In this document: positions 12,001-24,300 of the stretch, one piece after another | Layout: the number at the start of each line of letters is the position of its first letter | Position numbering within the stretch: the stretch's first letter is position 1 | Source of the DNA: Cephalotus follicularis | Lineage: Eukaryota; Streptophyta; Magnoliopsida; Oxalidales; Cephalotaceae | Reading direction: 5' to 3' | NCBI GenBank assembly: GCA_001972305.1 | Contig: BDDD01002258.1 | Coordinates: forward strand, 26,609 to 90,608 | Length of the DNA: 64,000 bases | Position numbers and translations under genes: made by a program | Notes under the pieces: model-generated | The model's database searches: none | Seen by the model: the letters and a program-made list of their open reading frames with translations, nothing else | Told to the model about the DNA's origin: nothing

Positions 12001-14590
12001 GTTTCTTTGCAGGGTTTCTCTGGAATGAATAGGTTCAACCAAAGCACTTGGAGTAAAGTTCAATGTGAGATGATATTAGCATTCTTATCTTTTGCTGATT
12101 ACTACCGCCCGAGGTATTTCCTTCTAGAGAATGTGAGGACCTTTGTCTCTTTTAATAAAGGACAGACATTCCGTTTAACCCTTGCGTCACTTCTTGAAAT
12201 GGGTTACCAGGTGCACGCTGCTCCACCACTGAGTATGTTTGTATAGATATGTATCTGTTTATCACGTGTATATGACTGGTTTTGATTGTGTTTAGGTGAG
12301 GTTTGGCATTCTGGAAGCTGGAGCCTTTGGGGTTTCTCAGTCACGAAAACGAGCATTTATATGGGCGGCCTCCCCAGAAGATATCCTACCAGAGTGGCCA
12401 GAACCCATGCATGTTTTTGCTGCCCCAGAGCTGAAGATCGCTTTATCTGAAAATTTACATTATGCTGCCGTTCGAAGCACTGCAAATGGAGCCCCTTTCC
12501 GTGCCATAACTGTTAGAGATACAATTGGCGATCTTCCAGCTGTAGGGAATGGGGCTTCTAAGACAAATTTGGAGGTACATAAACTCAATACATGGACAAA
12601 AAATCCGAGAATCTAATAACCCGATCCGAATCCAGATCCTAAAATTTTAGAATCTGATGAGTTCGGATTGAGTTTGGATCTTGGGTTTTGAAAACCCGTA
12701 GGATCTGATTCGATACATATATATATAGAGAGAGTAAAGTTATATATTTATATATAATATTATTAAAAAACCAAGGATTTGATTCGTTCAAATCTGATAT
12801 GAACCTATCAAATCATATATTAATTTATTATATATTATAATAAAGAGATTCACGTTCACAAGATTTTACTATATTTTATGTTGGCTATCAACCTACTCAA
12901 CCCTCTTCCTTTGCATGGGGCAGAGTTAATTTTAAGTCATTTTTGCAAGATATGGGATTTGAATCTTGATTCTCAAGGTTGAGAATGAGTGCAAGGTTAA
13001 TGATACGTTATGGAACGGAATGTTGGACGGAAAAGAAATAACATGTTCATAAACTTAGTGTAACCGACATGAGGATGTGAGATGGATGTATGAGAATACA
13101 AGAAAAATAGAATAAGAAATGATTACATTAGGAATAAGGTTGAGGTAATGCCTATTAAAGATAAATTGAGAGAAAGCTGTTTAAGGTGGTTTGAATATAT
13201 CGAACGTAGACCTTTAGATGCATCAATGAGAAAATACGATAAGTTCCTATTAGATGGATACAAGAGGGGGAGGAGTAGACTTAAAATTACATGGGTAGAA
13301 GAATGAAGGTTTTATTCAACAAGGAACTTATACGAATATAGCTCTAGTCTAGATAGAGCGCAATGAAAAAAAAAAGATTTATGTAGCTGATCTAGTCTAG
13401 ATAGAGCGTAATAAAAAAAAAAAAGATATATGTAGTTGATCCTAACTAGTTTGGGATTGAAACATACTTGTTGTTGTATAATAAATAATATTTTACATAT
13501 AAAAAAACCCAAGGATTCGTTTTGGATCCCACAAATTTTAGCGGGGATCGGATTCGGATTGTGAAAATCACAATCCGACCACCTTGGATTTGATCCGATT
13601 ATTTCCGAAATCCGATCCGAACCGAACCGATCTATGCCCACCCCCAAAACTAATTGTGTTATAATTTTTATGTTGAATTAAATGAAATGCTTGCTTTTGT
13701 TAAATGCATCTCATTTTCAACATTTGTCAAACAGTATCAAAATGACCCCTTTTCGTGGTTCCAAAAGCAAATTCGACGGGATGCAGTTGTTTTAACTGAC
13801 CATATATCTAAAGAAATGAATGAGTTGAATCTCATACGATGTCAGAAGATTCCAAAGCGGCCAGGTGCAGATTGGCGTGACCTTCCAGATGAGAAGGTAC
13901 AAACATATCTAGTTGAGTTCTTGTGTAGATATCATCTGTATAAGGATCATTTGTGATTTCCTTTAAATATAAATTCAGGTTAAATTGTCTACTGGACAAG
14001 TAGTAGATCTGATACCATGGTGCCTGCCTAATACTGCTAAGCGACACAATCAGTGGAAGGGGCTCTTTGGAAGATTAGATTGGGAAGGGAACTTTCCAAC
14101 TTCAATCACTGATCCTCAACCAATGGGGAAGGTGGGGATGTGCTTTCATCCTGAGCAGGACAGGATTCTTACTGTCCGTGAGTGTGCACGATCTCAAGTA
14201 AGTAATTCAGATTCCCATCTGATTAATCCTTGCCTTCATAGTCAAGTTACCGAATGGAACATTATCTGAAAGGCTGGTTACAATACATATACAAGACTAC
14301 AAATGGCAATATTACCTAATAAATTATGTCATCTCCAATCCCCTTCAATTGACATGCCTAAATTGACAATGTCTATACATCCTACCATGTATGGCCATGA
14401 AGAAAATCAACAGAGAATTTGCTGCATCTTATTATTTTATTTGTTGATGCAGGGTTTCCTCGACACCTATCTGTTTGCTGGTAATATACAACACAAGCAC
14501 CGGCAAATTGGTAATGCTGTTCCTCCTCCTTTGGCATATGCCCTAGGGACAAAACTGAAAGAAGCAGTAAATAGCAAGAGGGTTATGTAG
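6068..14590 (+). CDS. MET1: DNA (cytosine-5)-methyltransferase 1, MET1 type
   Basis: Maintains CG methylation after replication by copying marks to the new strand; acts in the nucleus at hemimethylated DNA. Inferred exons: 6068-6131, 7021-8524, 9264-10767, 10923-11087, 11281-11479, 11573-11684, 11774-11921, 12013-12210, 12296-12574, 13735-13896, 13979-14197, 14453-14590. All junctions are GT..AG and in frame. They give 1563 residues, the size usual for plant MET1. Order: basic N-terminus ([10 protein letters not shown]), two replication-foci-type domains (about 100-650) with an acidic linker, BAH1 (about 750-890), BAH2 (about 925-1080), then the catalytic domain. That domain shows [12 protein letters not shown] (motif I), GGPPCQGFSG (motif IV, catalytic Cys near 1231), LLENVR (motif VI), QSRKRAFIW (motif VIII) and [10 protein letters not shown] (motif X). 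Start: the ATG in AAAAATGGG is joined in phase to exon 2. No CXXC zinc finger, as usual in plants. No stop or frameshift was seen, so it appears functional. Confidence 0.96.
6132..7020 (+). other. MET1 intron 1
   Basis: 889 bases from GTAACTTG to TTATTAG. AT- and T-rich, containing a 60-bp direct duplication at 6761-6880. It splits codon 22 (G|GA) between the short first coding exon and the large second exon. Confidence 0.85.
6761..6880 (+). repeat. 60-bp tandem duplication in MET1 intron 1
   Basis: Two adjacent 60-base copies (6761-6820, 6821-6880) each begin CAAGAATTGGTTCAC and contain TAGGAATGGA(C/T)GTATTGG, with few differences. Open frames here are repeat artefacts. Confidence 0.9.
8638..9020. 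mobile_element. hAT-like MITE in MET1 intron 2
   Basis: A 383-bp AT-rich segment flanked by a perfect 8-bp duplication GAATGTAT (8630-8637 and 9021-9028). The ends are imperfect inverted repeats: left AGTAGCACAGGCACGGACAC, right (minus strand) TATGAAGCACCGACC. Short length, no coding capacity, an AT-rich middle and an 8-bp TSD are typical of non-autonomous hAT elements. It lies wholly within the intron (8525-9263) and does not touch either splice site. Confidence 0.8.
12575..13734 (+). other. MET1 intron 9, expanded by repeat insertions
   Basis: At 1160 bases it is the longest MET1 intron; most others in the catalytic half are near 100-250 bases. Both flanks (about 12600-12720 and 13510-13640) have GATCCGAA/CCGATCCGAACC-rich degenerate repeats, the right one ending GCCCACCCCC. 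LINE-like sequence lies at about 13030-13490. The splice sites (GTACAT...AACAG) remain intact and the frame is kept from TNLE to YQND. Confidence 0.8.
13030..13490 (+). mobile_element. LINE (RTE-like) 3' end fragment
   Basis: The plus strand reads, with frameshifts, remnants of the RT C-terminal region common in plant genomic LINE copies: [14 protein letters not shown], then [13 protein letters not shown] and [17 protein letters not shown]. It ends in GTAGTTGATCCTAACTAG..TTGTTGTTG, the usual tail of this family. Only the terminal few hundred bases are present, as in 5'-truncated target-primed insertions. The clade is inferred from the tail and is less certain than the LINE call. Confidence 0.65.
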
Positions 14591-15302
14591 CAGGCAGTAA
14601 GTTCCTGTAAGTTATCTGTGTAGGCAAATCAGAGGTTCATTTGGAAATGAGCATTTCTGGTTAATGCTCTATATGATTGTTGAGCGAGAGCAAAACGAAA
14701 GAAATTTTGGTATACTTGATTTAGTATATTCAAGGACAATTCTTTTATTGTTGTTTCTTCAATATCAATGAGATTAGCATTTTCTAATTGATGGACACTT
14801 TTTTTTTGCAACTTTATACAGCAATTGGGTAGAATATTCATTACATCACTGCGGCAAATAACTAATAAGAAAACACTCAACTTATCTCGTGCGTTAGGTT
14901 TTACTTACTATATTTTTATTTGATTTGCATTTTTATCATTGATTATGTATTCAAAACATATCTCATATTTTATTTTATGTAAAAATTTCAATGGGCCTGG
15001 CCATCGCCACAATCATCTGCTTCAATTAGATTATGGAAACATAAATTGACTGTACCCGTATTGACCCATTTAAAGCAACCAAACAATGACTTTAACATGA
15101 AGTTGTATTGGGTTGGACTGAGTAATGGGCTAAAATGTAAAAAATTAAAAACGCTCTTGACTTGAGAACCAAAATACGCAATATTAGCAATTGATACAAC
15201 TTGCAGGTGACAAACAGTTGCAATTGCTATCTTTTGGCTTTTGTTGTGCGTTGCCGACCACAACAATTAATAAACCTACCCAAACGAATACAACTCTCTC
15301 CA
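14591..15302. other. MET1 3' UTR and intergenic region
   Basis: 712 bases between the MET1 stop codon and the next gene's start. The first part is presumably the MET1 3' UTR and terminator. The last 100-150 bases before 15303 should hold the promoter and leader of the small zinc-finger gene, but I find no clear TATA box. Confidence 0.5.
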
Positions 15303-18300
15303 ATGGCCTCAGCTTCATGTCTAGCACATGTTCTTTCATTTAGAGCCATACAACCACGTAACACCATCTCTCTCATACATACACAGATGCACATAACACG
15401 AGCACAAACACTAACATAGTACTTACCTTTGAGTATTCCACTACTACAGTGTCATTTTTCACTTCTCTACTCTATGCTTTGTTTGTGAATCAACATGTGT
15501 AGGGATATATATGGCAAATCCTAGTGACCTGAAGTTCTTGTGGATCCATGATGTGTCTCAAAACATTTCTACTAGTAAACCTCTCTCTGTGAAAGCTAAG
15601 GTTTACTCTCAACTTCAAAACTCTCAGTAATTCAATTCCTGTCTGTGTTTACATGGGAAACTTATGTTTGATATTTGTGACAATGTTTTGGTATTAGGCT
15701 TCAAAAAGCGATGGAAACACTAAACCCAATAGTGTGATATGTGGTGATTGTGATGGAAATGGTAAGTTGAATATGTTTTTTTAAGTCTCTTAGATTGTGT
15801 TTTAACTTCTGCTTGATATCTAATCTATATTTGTAATTGAACCCTAATATAATGAAGGCCTTTATTGACCAATTTGATGCAGGGTCACATTCTAATTTAT
15901 ATCAAGCAAGTAGGGAATGAAAGCTTTAGTATTTTACTCAGTTTTTGTGGATCTCACTTGGCACTATATCATAGCAAGATTTGTTTAGTAAGCATGATTA
16001 TATATGTTTTCTCAACCTTGTAATTTATTCACCCTAGAGTTATCATGGGTCGAGTTCAGACCGGGCCTACGTATGATAATTATAAGAATGATAGCTATAA
16101 GATTTGTTAAAATATGACTTGAATTTTGGCACCCCTAAGTCAAGTCAAAGTAGAATTCTTAAGTTAAGTCGGATTTGGACTCCTCATTCTAGTCAGATTA
16201 GGACTTTGTGAGTATATGTATATGTATATGTATATATATGTTCTCACTTGTAAATTATGTTAAGAAGAAGAAGAGAGTTTAGTTTATGCTTAAGTCTTAA
16301 AACGGCTGTAAGCTTTTGTTAGGAAGAGAAACAAGTTTTGTTCTTTGGTGATCGATTATTCGATCTTTGTAACTTGTAACTCTTTCATTTGATTTAGTGA
16401 AATTCCTCTCGCTCACCCGTGGACGTAGATCACATTGATCGAACAACGTAAATCTTGTGTTTTGTGCCGTTCTTCGTTTTATTTGTTTGGCTGCTATCTT
16501 GTGTTTTCCGCTGTTTGGCACAACAAACTGGTATCAGAGCGTTAGATCTGATTCTAAGGTTCTTCGTGATGGCATCCTTCAAGTTTCATATTACTTCTTT
16601 TGACGAACAAAACAACTTTGGTTTATGGAGAATAAAGATGGAGGCTTTATAAAGGCGAGAGGGTACGGTTAGAGCACTGGATGGGAATTATCCAAACGAT
16701 ATGACCCCGACTGAAATAGCAGAGATGGATGAGAGGGCATATAGCGCTATTCAATTGTCCCTTGATGACAAGGTACTGCGAGAAGTCGTTGATAAAGAAA
16801 CAACAGCTGGTCTCTGGAATAAACTCGAAAGTCTCTACATGAAAAAATCTCTTACATCGAGATTATATTTAAAGCAGTGCCTTTATACCCTGAAGATGTG
16901 TGAAGGCACTTCGGTTCAAGAACACTTATATGAGTTTAATAAAATTATTCTAGATATGAAAAATCTGGATATTAAGCTCGATGATGAAGATCAAGCTTTA
17001 CTGGTTTTGTGTTCTCTGCCTGTCTCTTATGAAAACTTTGTGAATTCGATTCTTTATGGACGGGAGTCCATAACTTTAGAGGATGTTAAGGCCTCTTTGA
17101 ACTCTGTCGTGCTCAGGATAAAGCTAAAGGGTAAAGCTATTGATGATAATGCAGATGGTTTGATGGTCAGGGGAAAGACCAATAAGAACAGAGATAAGTC
17201 TACTCGAGGCAGATCTGGTACTCGCTCTAAATCCAGGCTTGCAGAGGATAGGCCATCAGTGGATAAGAGCAACGTTGAGTGTTACTATTTCCATAAGAGA
17301 GGACATTATAAATCTGATTGTCCTTTGCTCAAGAGAAAAGGGAAGTAGCATGGTGAGAAGTCTGATTCAACGAATGTTGCAAATGGTAATACGTCTGATG
17401 CGTCAGACAACGTTCTTACAGCGTGCTCTACCATTAGTTTTTCAGAGGATATATGGGTTTTGGATTCGGGAGCATCATACCACATGTGCCCAAACAGAGC
17501 CTGGTTCGCGACATACGAACCAGTTAGTGGAGGGTCAGTTTTGATGGGTAACGACACAGTCTGCAAGACAGTTGGTATTGTACTGTTCGGATCAAGTGTC
17601 ACGACGGAGCAGTGAGAACTCTGACAGAAGTTAGGCATATACCAGAGCTGAAGAAAAATTTGATCTCATTGGGCAGCTTGGATTCCATAGGGTGTGTGTA
17701 CACTGGTGGAGGTGGAGTACTTAAAGTCTCCAAAGGCAATCTAGTTGTGATGAAGGGTACCAAGGTAAATCATCTTTATCACTTGCAGGGTAGCACAGTA
17801 ATGGGATCTGCCGATGTCGCATCCAGCTCAGTTTCTGAAGATGATAGAACGAAATTGTGGCATATGCGTTTGGGTCATATGAGTGAGCGTGGCTTGTCAA
17901 CTTTAAGTACACGTGGTTTACAGTGTAGGGAGTAGACCATTCCACTTGAATTTTGTGAACATTGTGTAGTCGGCAAGCAGACAAGAGTAAAATTCAGTAC
18001 GGGTACACATTCGACAAATGGCACACTTGACTATATTCATTCTGATTTGTGAGGACCAGTTCAGGTTCCATCTAAATGTGGTGCTCTATACTTTATGACG
18101 TTTATTGATGACTTCTCCAAGAAAGTCTGAGTTCATTTCTTGAAGAGGAAGAGTGATGTGTTTGAAACCTTCAAGAAGTAGAAAGCTCTGGTGGAAAATC
18201 AGACTAGGAAAAAGATAAAACGTTTGAGGACCGACAATGGTCTAGAGTTCTGTGATGCTAAGTTCAATGAGTTCTGCGTAGATTCAGGTATGGTACGACA

Positions 18301-21300
18301 CCGTACAGTTAGGCACACTCCTCAGCAGAATGGGGTGGCAGAACCCATGAATAGAACTATTCTAGAGAGAGCAAGATGTATGCTCTCTTATGTCGACATG
18401 GAAAAGGATTTCTGGGCAGAAGCTGTTAGCACATCGTGTTATTTGGTGAATCGCTCTCCTTCAACGGAAATTGAATGCAAGACTCCGTTTGAGGTATGGT
18501 CAGGTAAGCCTTGTGACTATTCAACTTTAAAAGTTTTTGGATGCCTTGGTTATTATCACGTTAAAGATGGTAAGCTGGAACCTAGAGCAAAGAAGTGCTT
18601 ATTTGTGGGCTATGCTGATGGGGTGAAGGGTTACTGTCTATGGTGCCAAGAACTTGGTTCACCCAAGTTCATTATTAGTAGGGATGTTACTTTTAATGAA
18701 TTGCTTATGCTTGATCAAAGGAAGGTTGTTGTTGAGTCTACAGGTAAACAACAGAATAAGGAGGATGGGGTGGAGCTTCAGGTGGAGCTTTTAGACGATA
18801 CCACTCAGAAGGCATCTTCGAGTCAAACCACTATTAATAATGATTCAAGATCAAAGGAAGAAGCTACAGAGGAGGTTGAGCAACCTTACTCGATAGCTAC
18901 TGACAGAGGAAGGAGGCAAATCCGGCCCCTTCAGAGATATGTGTATTCTGGCTTGGTGGCTTATGCTTTGACGACAGCAGAAGATATGGGAATTCAGGAA
19001 CCCTCTACTTATATTGAGGCTGTCACTTGCCCAGAATCGGAGAAGTGGTATATTCCTATGGTTGAAGAACTGGAATCTCTAGACAAAAATCAGACTTGGG
19101 ATTTGGTGGAACTGCCTAAGGAAAAAAGAGCCATTGGATGCAAATGGGTCTTTAAGAAGAAAGAAGGAATACCAGGGGTTGAAGATGTTAGATACAAGGC
19201 TAGACTTGTAGCTAAAGGTTATAGTCAGAAAGAGGGAATTGACAACGATGAAGTATTCTCTCCAGTGGTAAAACATACATCTATTCGTATATTGCTAGCC
19301 ATGGTTACTCTATATAATTTAGAGCTTGAGCAGCTTGATGTCAAGACTGCATTTCTTCATGGCGAGCTTGGGGAGACTATTTACATGGTTCAGCCAGAAG
19401 GGTATTCTGTTGAAGGCAGGGAAGACCACATCTGCATATTGAAGAAATCTTTGTATGGTTTGAAACAGTCCCCAAGATAATGGTACAAGAGATTTGACAT
19501 TTTTATGATAGGGCATGATTATCAGAGGAGCACCTACGATAGCTGCGTATACTTCAGACGTCTTGATAATGGTTCTTTTGTCTATCTCATTTTATACGTC
19601 GATGACATGCTCATTGCTGCGAAGAACATGTCAGAGATATTGGTTTTCAAGAAACAGCTCAGTGAGGAGTTTGAGATGAAAGATCTCGGCCCTGCCAAGA
19701 AGATCTTAGGTATGGAAATTCAAAGGTACAAGAAGGAAGGGAAGCTTTATCTTTCTCAAAGGAAGTATATTGAAAAAAGTATTTGAGAGGTTTGGCATGC
19801 AGAACACTAAGTCTGTCAGTACACCATTGGCATCCCACTTCAGACTCTTAGCTCTGCATTCACCTCAGTCAGAGGTCGAGGAGTCTGCTATGTCACGTGT
19901 CCCATATTCCAGTGCAATAGGAATCATTATGTATGCAATGGTCTGCACTCATCCCGACATTGCTAAAGCAGTTAGCGTGGTGAGCAGATATATGGCGAAT
20001 CCGGGAAAGGTTCATTGGCAGGCAGTGAAGTGGATACTTAGGTATCTTAGAGGCTCCGTGGATTTGGGTTTAGTTTTTAACAGAAAAGCTTTGAACGGAA
20101 CCACAGTTGTGGGCTTTGTGGATTCCGACTATGCTGGTGACCTTGATAAAAGAAGATCATTAATTGGGTACATCTTCACCCTGTCGTGTTTAGCTATTAG
20201 TTGGAGGTCAACCTTACAGTCAACAGTTGCCTTGTCTACTATAGAGGCAGAGTACATGGCAACAACAGAAGCAGTAAAAGAAGCTATTTGGTTGAGGAAC
20301 CTTGTTCTCGAGCTTGGACTTCAACAGGAAGCAAGCTCTACGGTCTAATGCGACAATCATAGTGCTATATACTTGACCAAAAATCAAGTATATCATGAGA
20401 GGACTAAGCATATCGATGTCAAGCATCATTTTATCCGAGAAGCCATCTCTGATAGAAACATTACAGTGAAGAAGGTTGGTACTGCTGACTATTCCGCAGA
20501 TATGCTGACTAAACCAGTCCTCGCCAACAAGTTTAAGCATTGCTTGAACTTGGTTGGCATGCTTATTTGATTTGTACCCCTTTAGGGGCTTTGGTGGCGA
20601 TGCGAGAAAGAAATTTCACGTTCAATTTGATGAAGTGAACACTATTCTTTTGTTGCATCTCTTGTTTCTTACACCGAGTTCGCTCACGTAAGCTTAGAGC
20701 TGTTGGGAGAATGTGTTCGACTTCTTGACACTTAGAAATTCAAGCCAAGGTGGAGATTTGTTAAAATATGACTTGAATTTTGGCACTCCTAAGTCGAGTA
20801 GGAGTAGGACTCCTTAGTCCTTAGTTAAGTCGAAGTAGGATTCCTAAGTCAAGTCGGATTTGGACTCCTCCCTCTAGTAAGATTAGGACTTTGTGAGTCT
20901 CTCTCTATATATATATGTTCTCACTTGTAAATTATGTTAAGAATAAAAAGAGAGTTTAGTTTATACTTAAGTCTTAAAACGGCTATAAGCTTTTTTCTTT
21001 GGTGATCGATTATTCGATATTTGTAACTTGTAACTCTTTAATTTGATTTAGTGGAATTCCTCTTCCTCGCCCGTGGACATAGATCACATTGATCGAACCA
21101 CGTAAATCTTGTGTTTTGTGCCGTTCTTCGTTTTATTTGTTTAGCTGCTATCTTGTGTTTTCCGCTGTTTGGCACAACAAGATTTTTTAAGGTTCAAGAA
21201 GAATGAAAACTATAAGATTTTTTAAGGTTCAAGCCTGGTCTGACATTCAGGCTAGGTTTTTTGTCCAAGTTCGGTCCATCAACTATACAAAAGAGTCAGC

Positions 21301-24300
21301 CCGTCTATATCCCTACTAATAAAAACACATATTTATATTATAATATATGCAAATACCAAGAAGTGGGAACCAAGCAAACATTGCAAATGGAGATAGAGTA
21401 TGGGATGAAACAATTGTTGAAAATTAAAAGGATCATATGCGATATTAGAACACAATATTTAATGAGTAAGGATCGTACCTGGTTGAGCCATGTTCAACTA
21501 TGCAGCGGAATATTAAAATCAGTGCGATCCTAGATCAAACAGACAGGTCTTCTCCTCCTTTTCACCAGACAAAAAATGTGGTTCTTAGATGGGAATCGAA
21601 AACAACTTATGGTGACAGGAGAGGGGACTTAGCCCGATATATATATAGTAAACACTAATGAGCCTTCCCATCATGCCCATCAGGTCACTAAAACTCACAC
21701 TAACCAAAACCCACACCTACAACCTGAAGTGCGCCAGCCCATACAAAATAGATCACTAAAGGGCTATAAGCCCGTCTCACGGATCATTATCCTACCAGTT
21801 TTATAAAACAAAAAATAACAATTAATGGAAGCCCAATATTTTATAAATATTTTCAACATTCTCCCACTTGGACAACATTAATTGTAGTTTTAAGAATTTG
21901 AAAAACAGTTTAGAAAACGACTCTCTGGTAGAATGACAAAATTTTAAATCATTGGCGCCATAGTTTCAAAACATGATCCTGAGACAATCACTTCATAAAT
22001 GATCCGGTCCCATAAAGCCATCAAACATAGAATCATAGCGTCTTTATGTCGCCATTAACATAAGACCATCCATGGTTACATATGCCAACAACTTTACTGA
22101 CATGGATCTAGATGTGGTAGTATGGCAATGAAACAGCATACAAAATGTGATCTCAAAACATGCTATTCATTGTCGGTCCTCGATTTCTCTGAAACAAAAT
22201 GAGAAATCCCAAGACTTCCCAAGGAAGCCAGTATGTCTCGATCAAAATATCCATGGATCACAAAAGGTGTCATCAAGAGACATACACAACATGCTTAAGA
22301 CAGACACCAGTCTCAAGACTTTATGCAAATGACATGTCATAAATACAAATGTGCACATAATCCAGATTTTAACCATATGATATATCATAAACACAAATGT
22401 GCACATAATCAGGATATATGATAAACAGTAACGAAAATGATAATCATAAATTATCATAAAATCATAAATCCAAATATAGGAGTTCACAACAGAGCATATG
22501 AAAATAACATGACATACAAAGTCCAACATACATATGCTAAACTCCCATTGTTAAAGTACATCAAAAGAACTCATAATGCTCATATTATCAACATGTTTAG
22601 CAAAATCAGATAGCATAAGTCCCTTAGTTAAAGGGTCAGCAATAATATCCTTAACGGTAATGTGATCAAAGACAATATTACCATGCTTAACCCACTCTAT
22701 AACCTTAAAAAAAACTTAAGGTTGATGTACTTAGCACCATATGAATAATTCATATTTTTTGTAAAGAATACTGAAACTATATTGTCACACTTAATATATA
22801 AGGTAATACCTTAAAGTCATCAACATTTGTGACAAAATAATTATGCGTAAGAAATTAAACATTAGTACCTCAAGGATTTTCAATACGACGATATTGGTAT
22901 GCCTAAGATCTTAAGACTTTAAATGATGTAAGCTCACCAGTAAAAACAAGTATTACGTGCACAAATAACAGAATTAAGTCATCAATAACACACAAAAGAG
23001 ATGACTATCCACAAAGTGACTTTTATTAACAAATGTGGTATCATTACGAAAGTCACGGAAACCTTTATACCATATAGGTACATGATCACCAACCATTATG
23101 GTTGTCAACAATAATATCAATGGATATGTCACCAAACAATTATGACAAATAAAATAACTCTCACAGATCAAGTGTATCATGAAAGCCTAAATTATCTCTT
23201 CAGTGAGATTCAAAATAAAACACAATTGGCTTAATTCCTTGATCTAATAATTACCATAACAAGTCTGATTAGACAACGCAATAAGAAATAAATAATATTT
23301 CTCTATTAGAGTCTATTACACAATATTGTCTAACAAACAAGTGTTAGACTAAACTTAGTATATGTATAATAACTTATGCCTTCACATATTTTTCAAAAGT
23401 TATCATAAAAGTGTCAAACACTAAAAATTGAAAAATATTTCAATTTTAACTCAATTGCCAAAATAATGATTGTCAAAATAATGACTATCACGAGGTGATA
23501 CATTACTCCACACTCCCACTGATCTTATGCACACTAAAAGCATCAAGATGCTTACACACATAGGATAAACACAAAATTTACGTGAATTTTCAAAGTGTGT
23601 AAACATTTTTTCAAAAAGGATTCAATTGGAATATCAACAGTTTATACACACAAATCTTAAAATGTATAAATAGTTGTTCACAAAATATTTTACCTCTAAA
23701 TTGTTTCAAAATTTCATAATCTTGATGCAATACAAAATCATTTTGTTAGATTATCCTTTACAAAATAAGAGTTGAAACTAATTTGTATCAGAAGATACAT
23801 CTTTATAAATTTTTCATATCTAAATAACAAAAGATAAGTTTATAAAGTTTCAAAATAAAATAGATAAAAATAATTGATTTGAAAAGAACTAAGAAGTAAT
23901 AATTCAAAACATAATTGATAAATTCAACTATTCATTAGTAATTATAAAATTTTATTATTTCTTAGAACTCTTCTTTCTTTTTAAAAAAATAAGAATTTCA
24001 ACTCTCTAATTTTATCAAAGGTTTTTAAAAGAGACAATAATCAAATGCCTTTATGTACTAAAACGGTTGATCAAATAAATGATAATAATTAATACTAGAT
24101 TAGTACTGCTGAAAGTTTGGATTACAATAAATGTTTAAAAACATAATTACTAGCACAATCAATTCCAAAAAGATTGATACAACACATCCAAACATTCTCT
24201 GAAATAAATTACATAAGGTCTATAGAAGTTTAAAAATGAGGAGTTGATTTTATTTGGCACAACAACAATAAGGCACAATATTTTTATAACGTCCAAAATG

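Larger units (their letters stand above)
16105..21179 (+). mobile_element. Ty1/Copia LTR retrotransposon, structurally complete but decayed
   Basis: 5075 bp with two 421-bp LTRs (16105-16525, 20759-21179), each TGTTAA...CAACA, and a perfect 5-bp TSD AGATT (16100-16104, 21180-21184). A tRNA-iMet-type primer-binding site lies 3 bases after the 5' LTR and a polypurine tract directly before the 3' LTR. Order gag, protease, integrase, RT, RNase H marks it as Copia; the gag and GAG-pre-integrase sequences resemble the Tork/Tnt1 group, a tentative placement. LTRs differ by substitutions and small indels. Several stops and a frameshift make it non-autonomous. It has the same orientation as the host gene. 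Confidence 0.95.
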
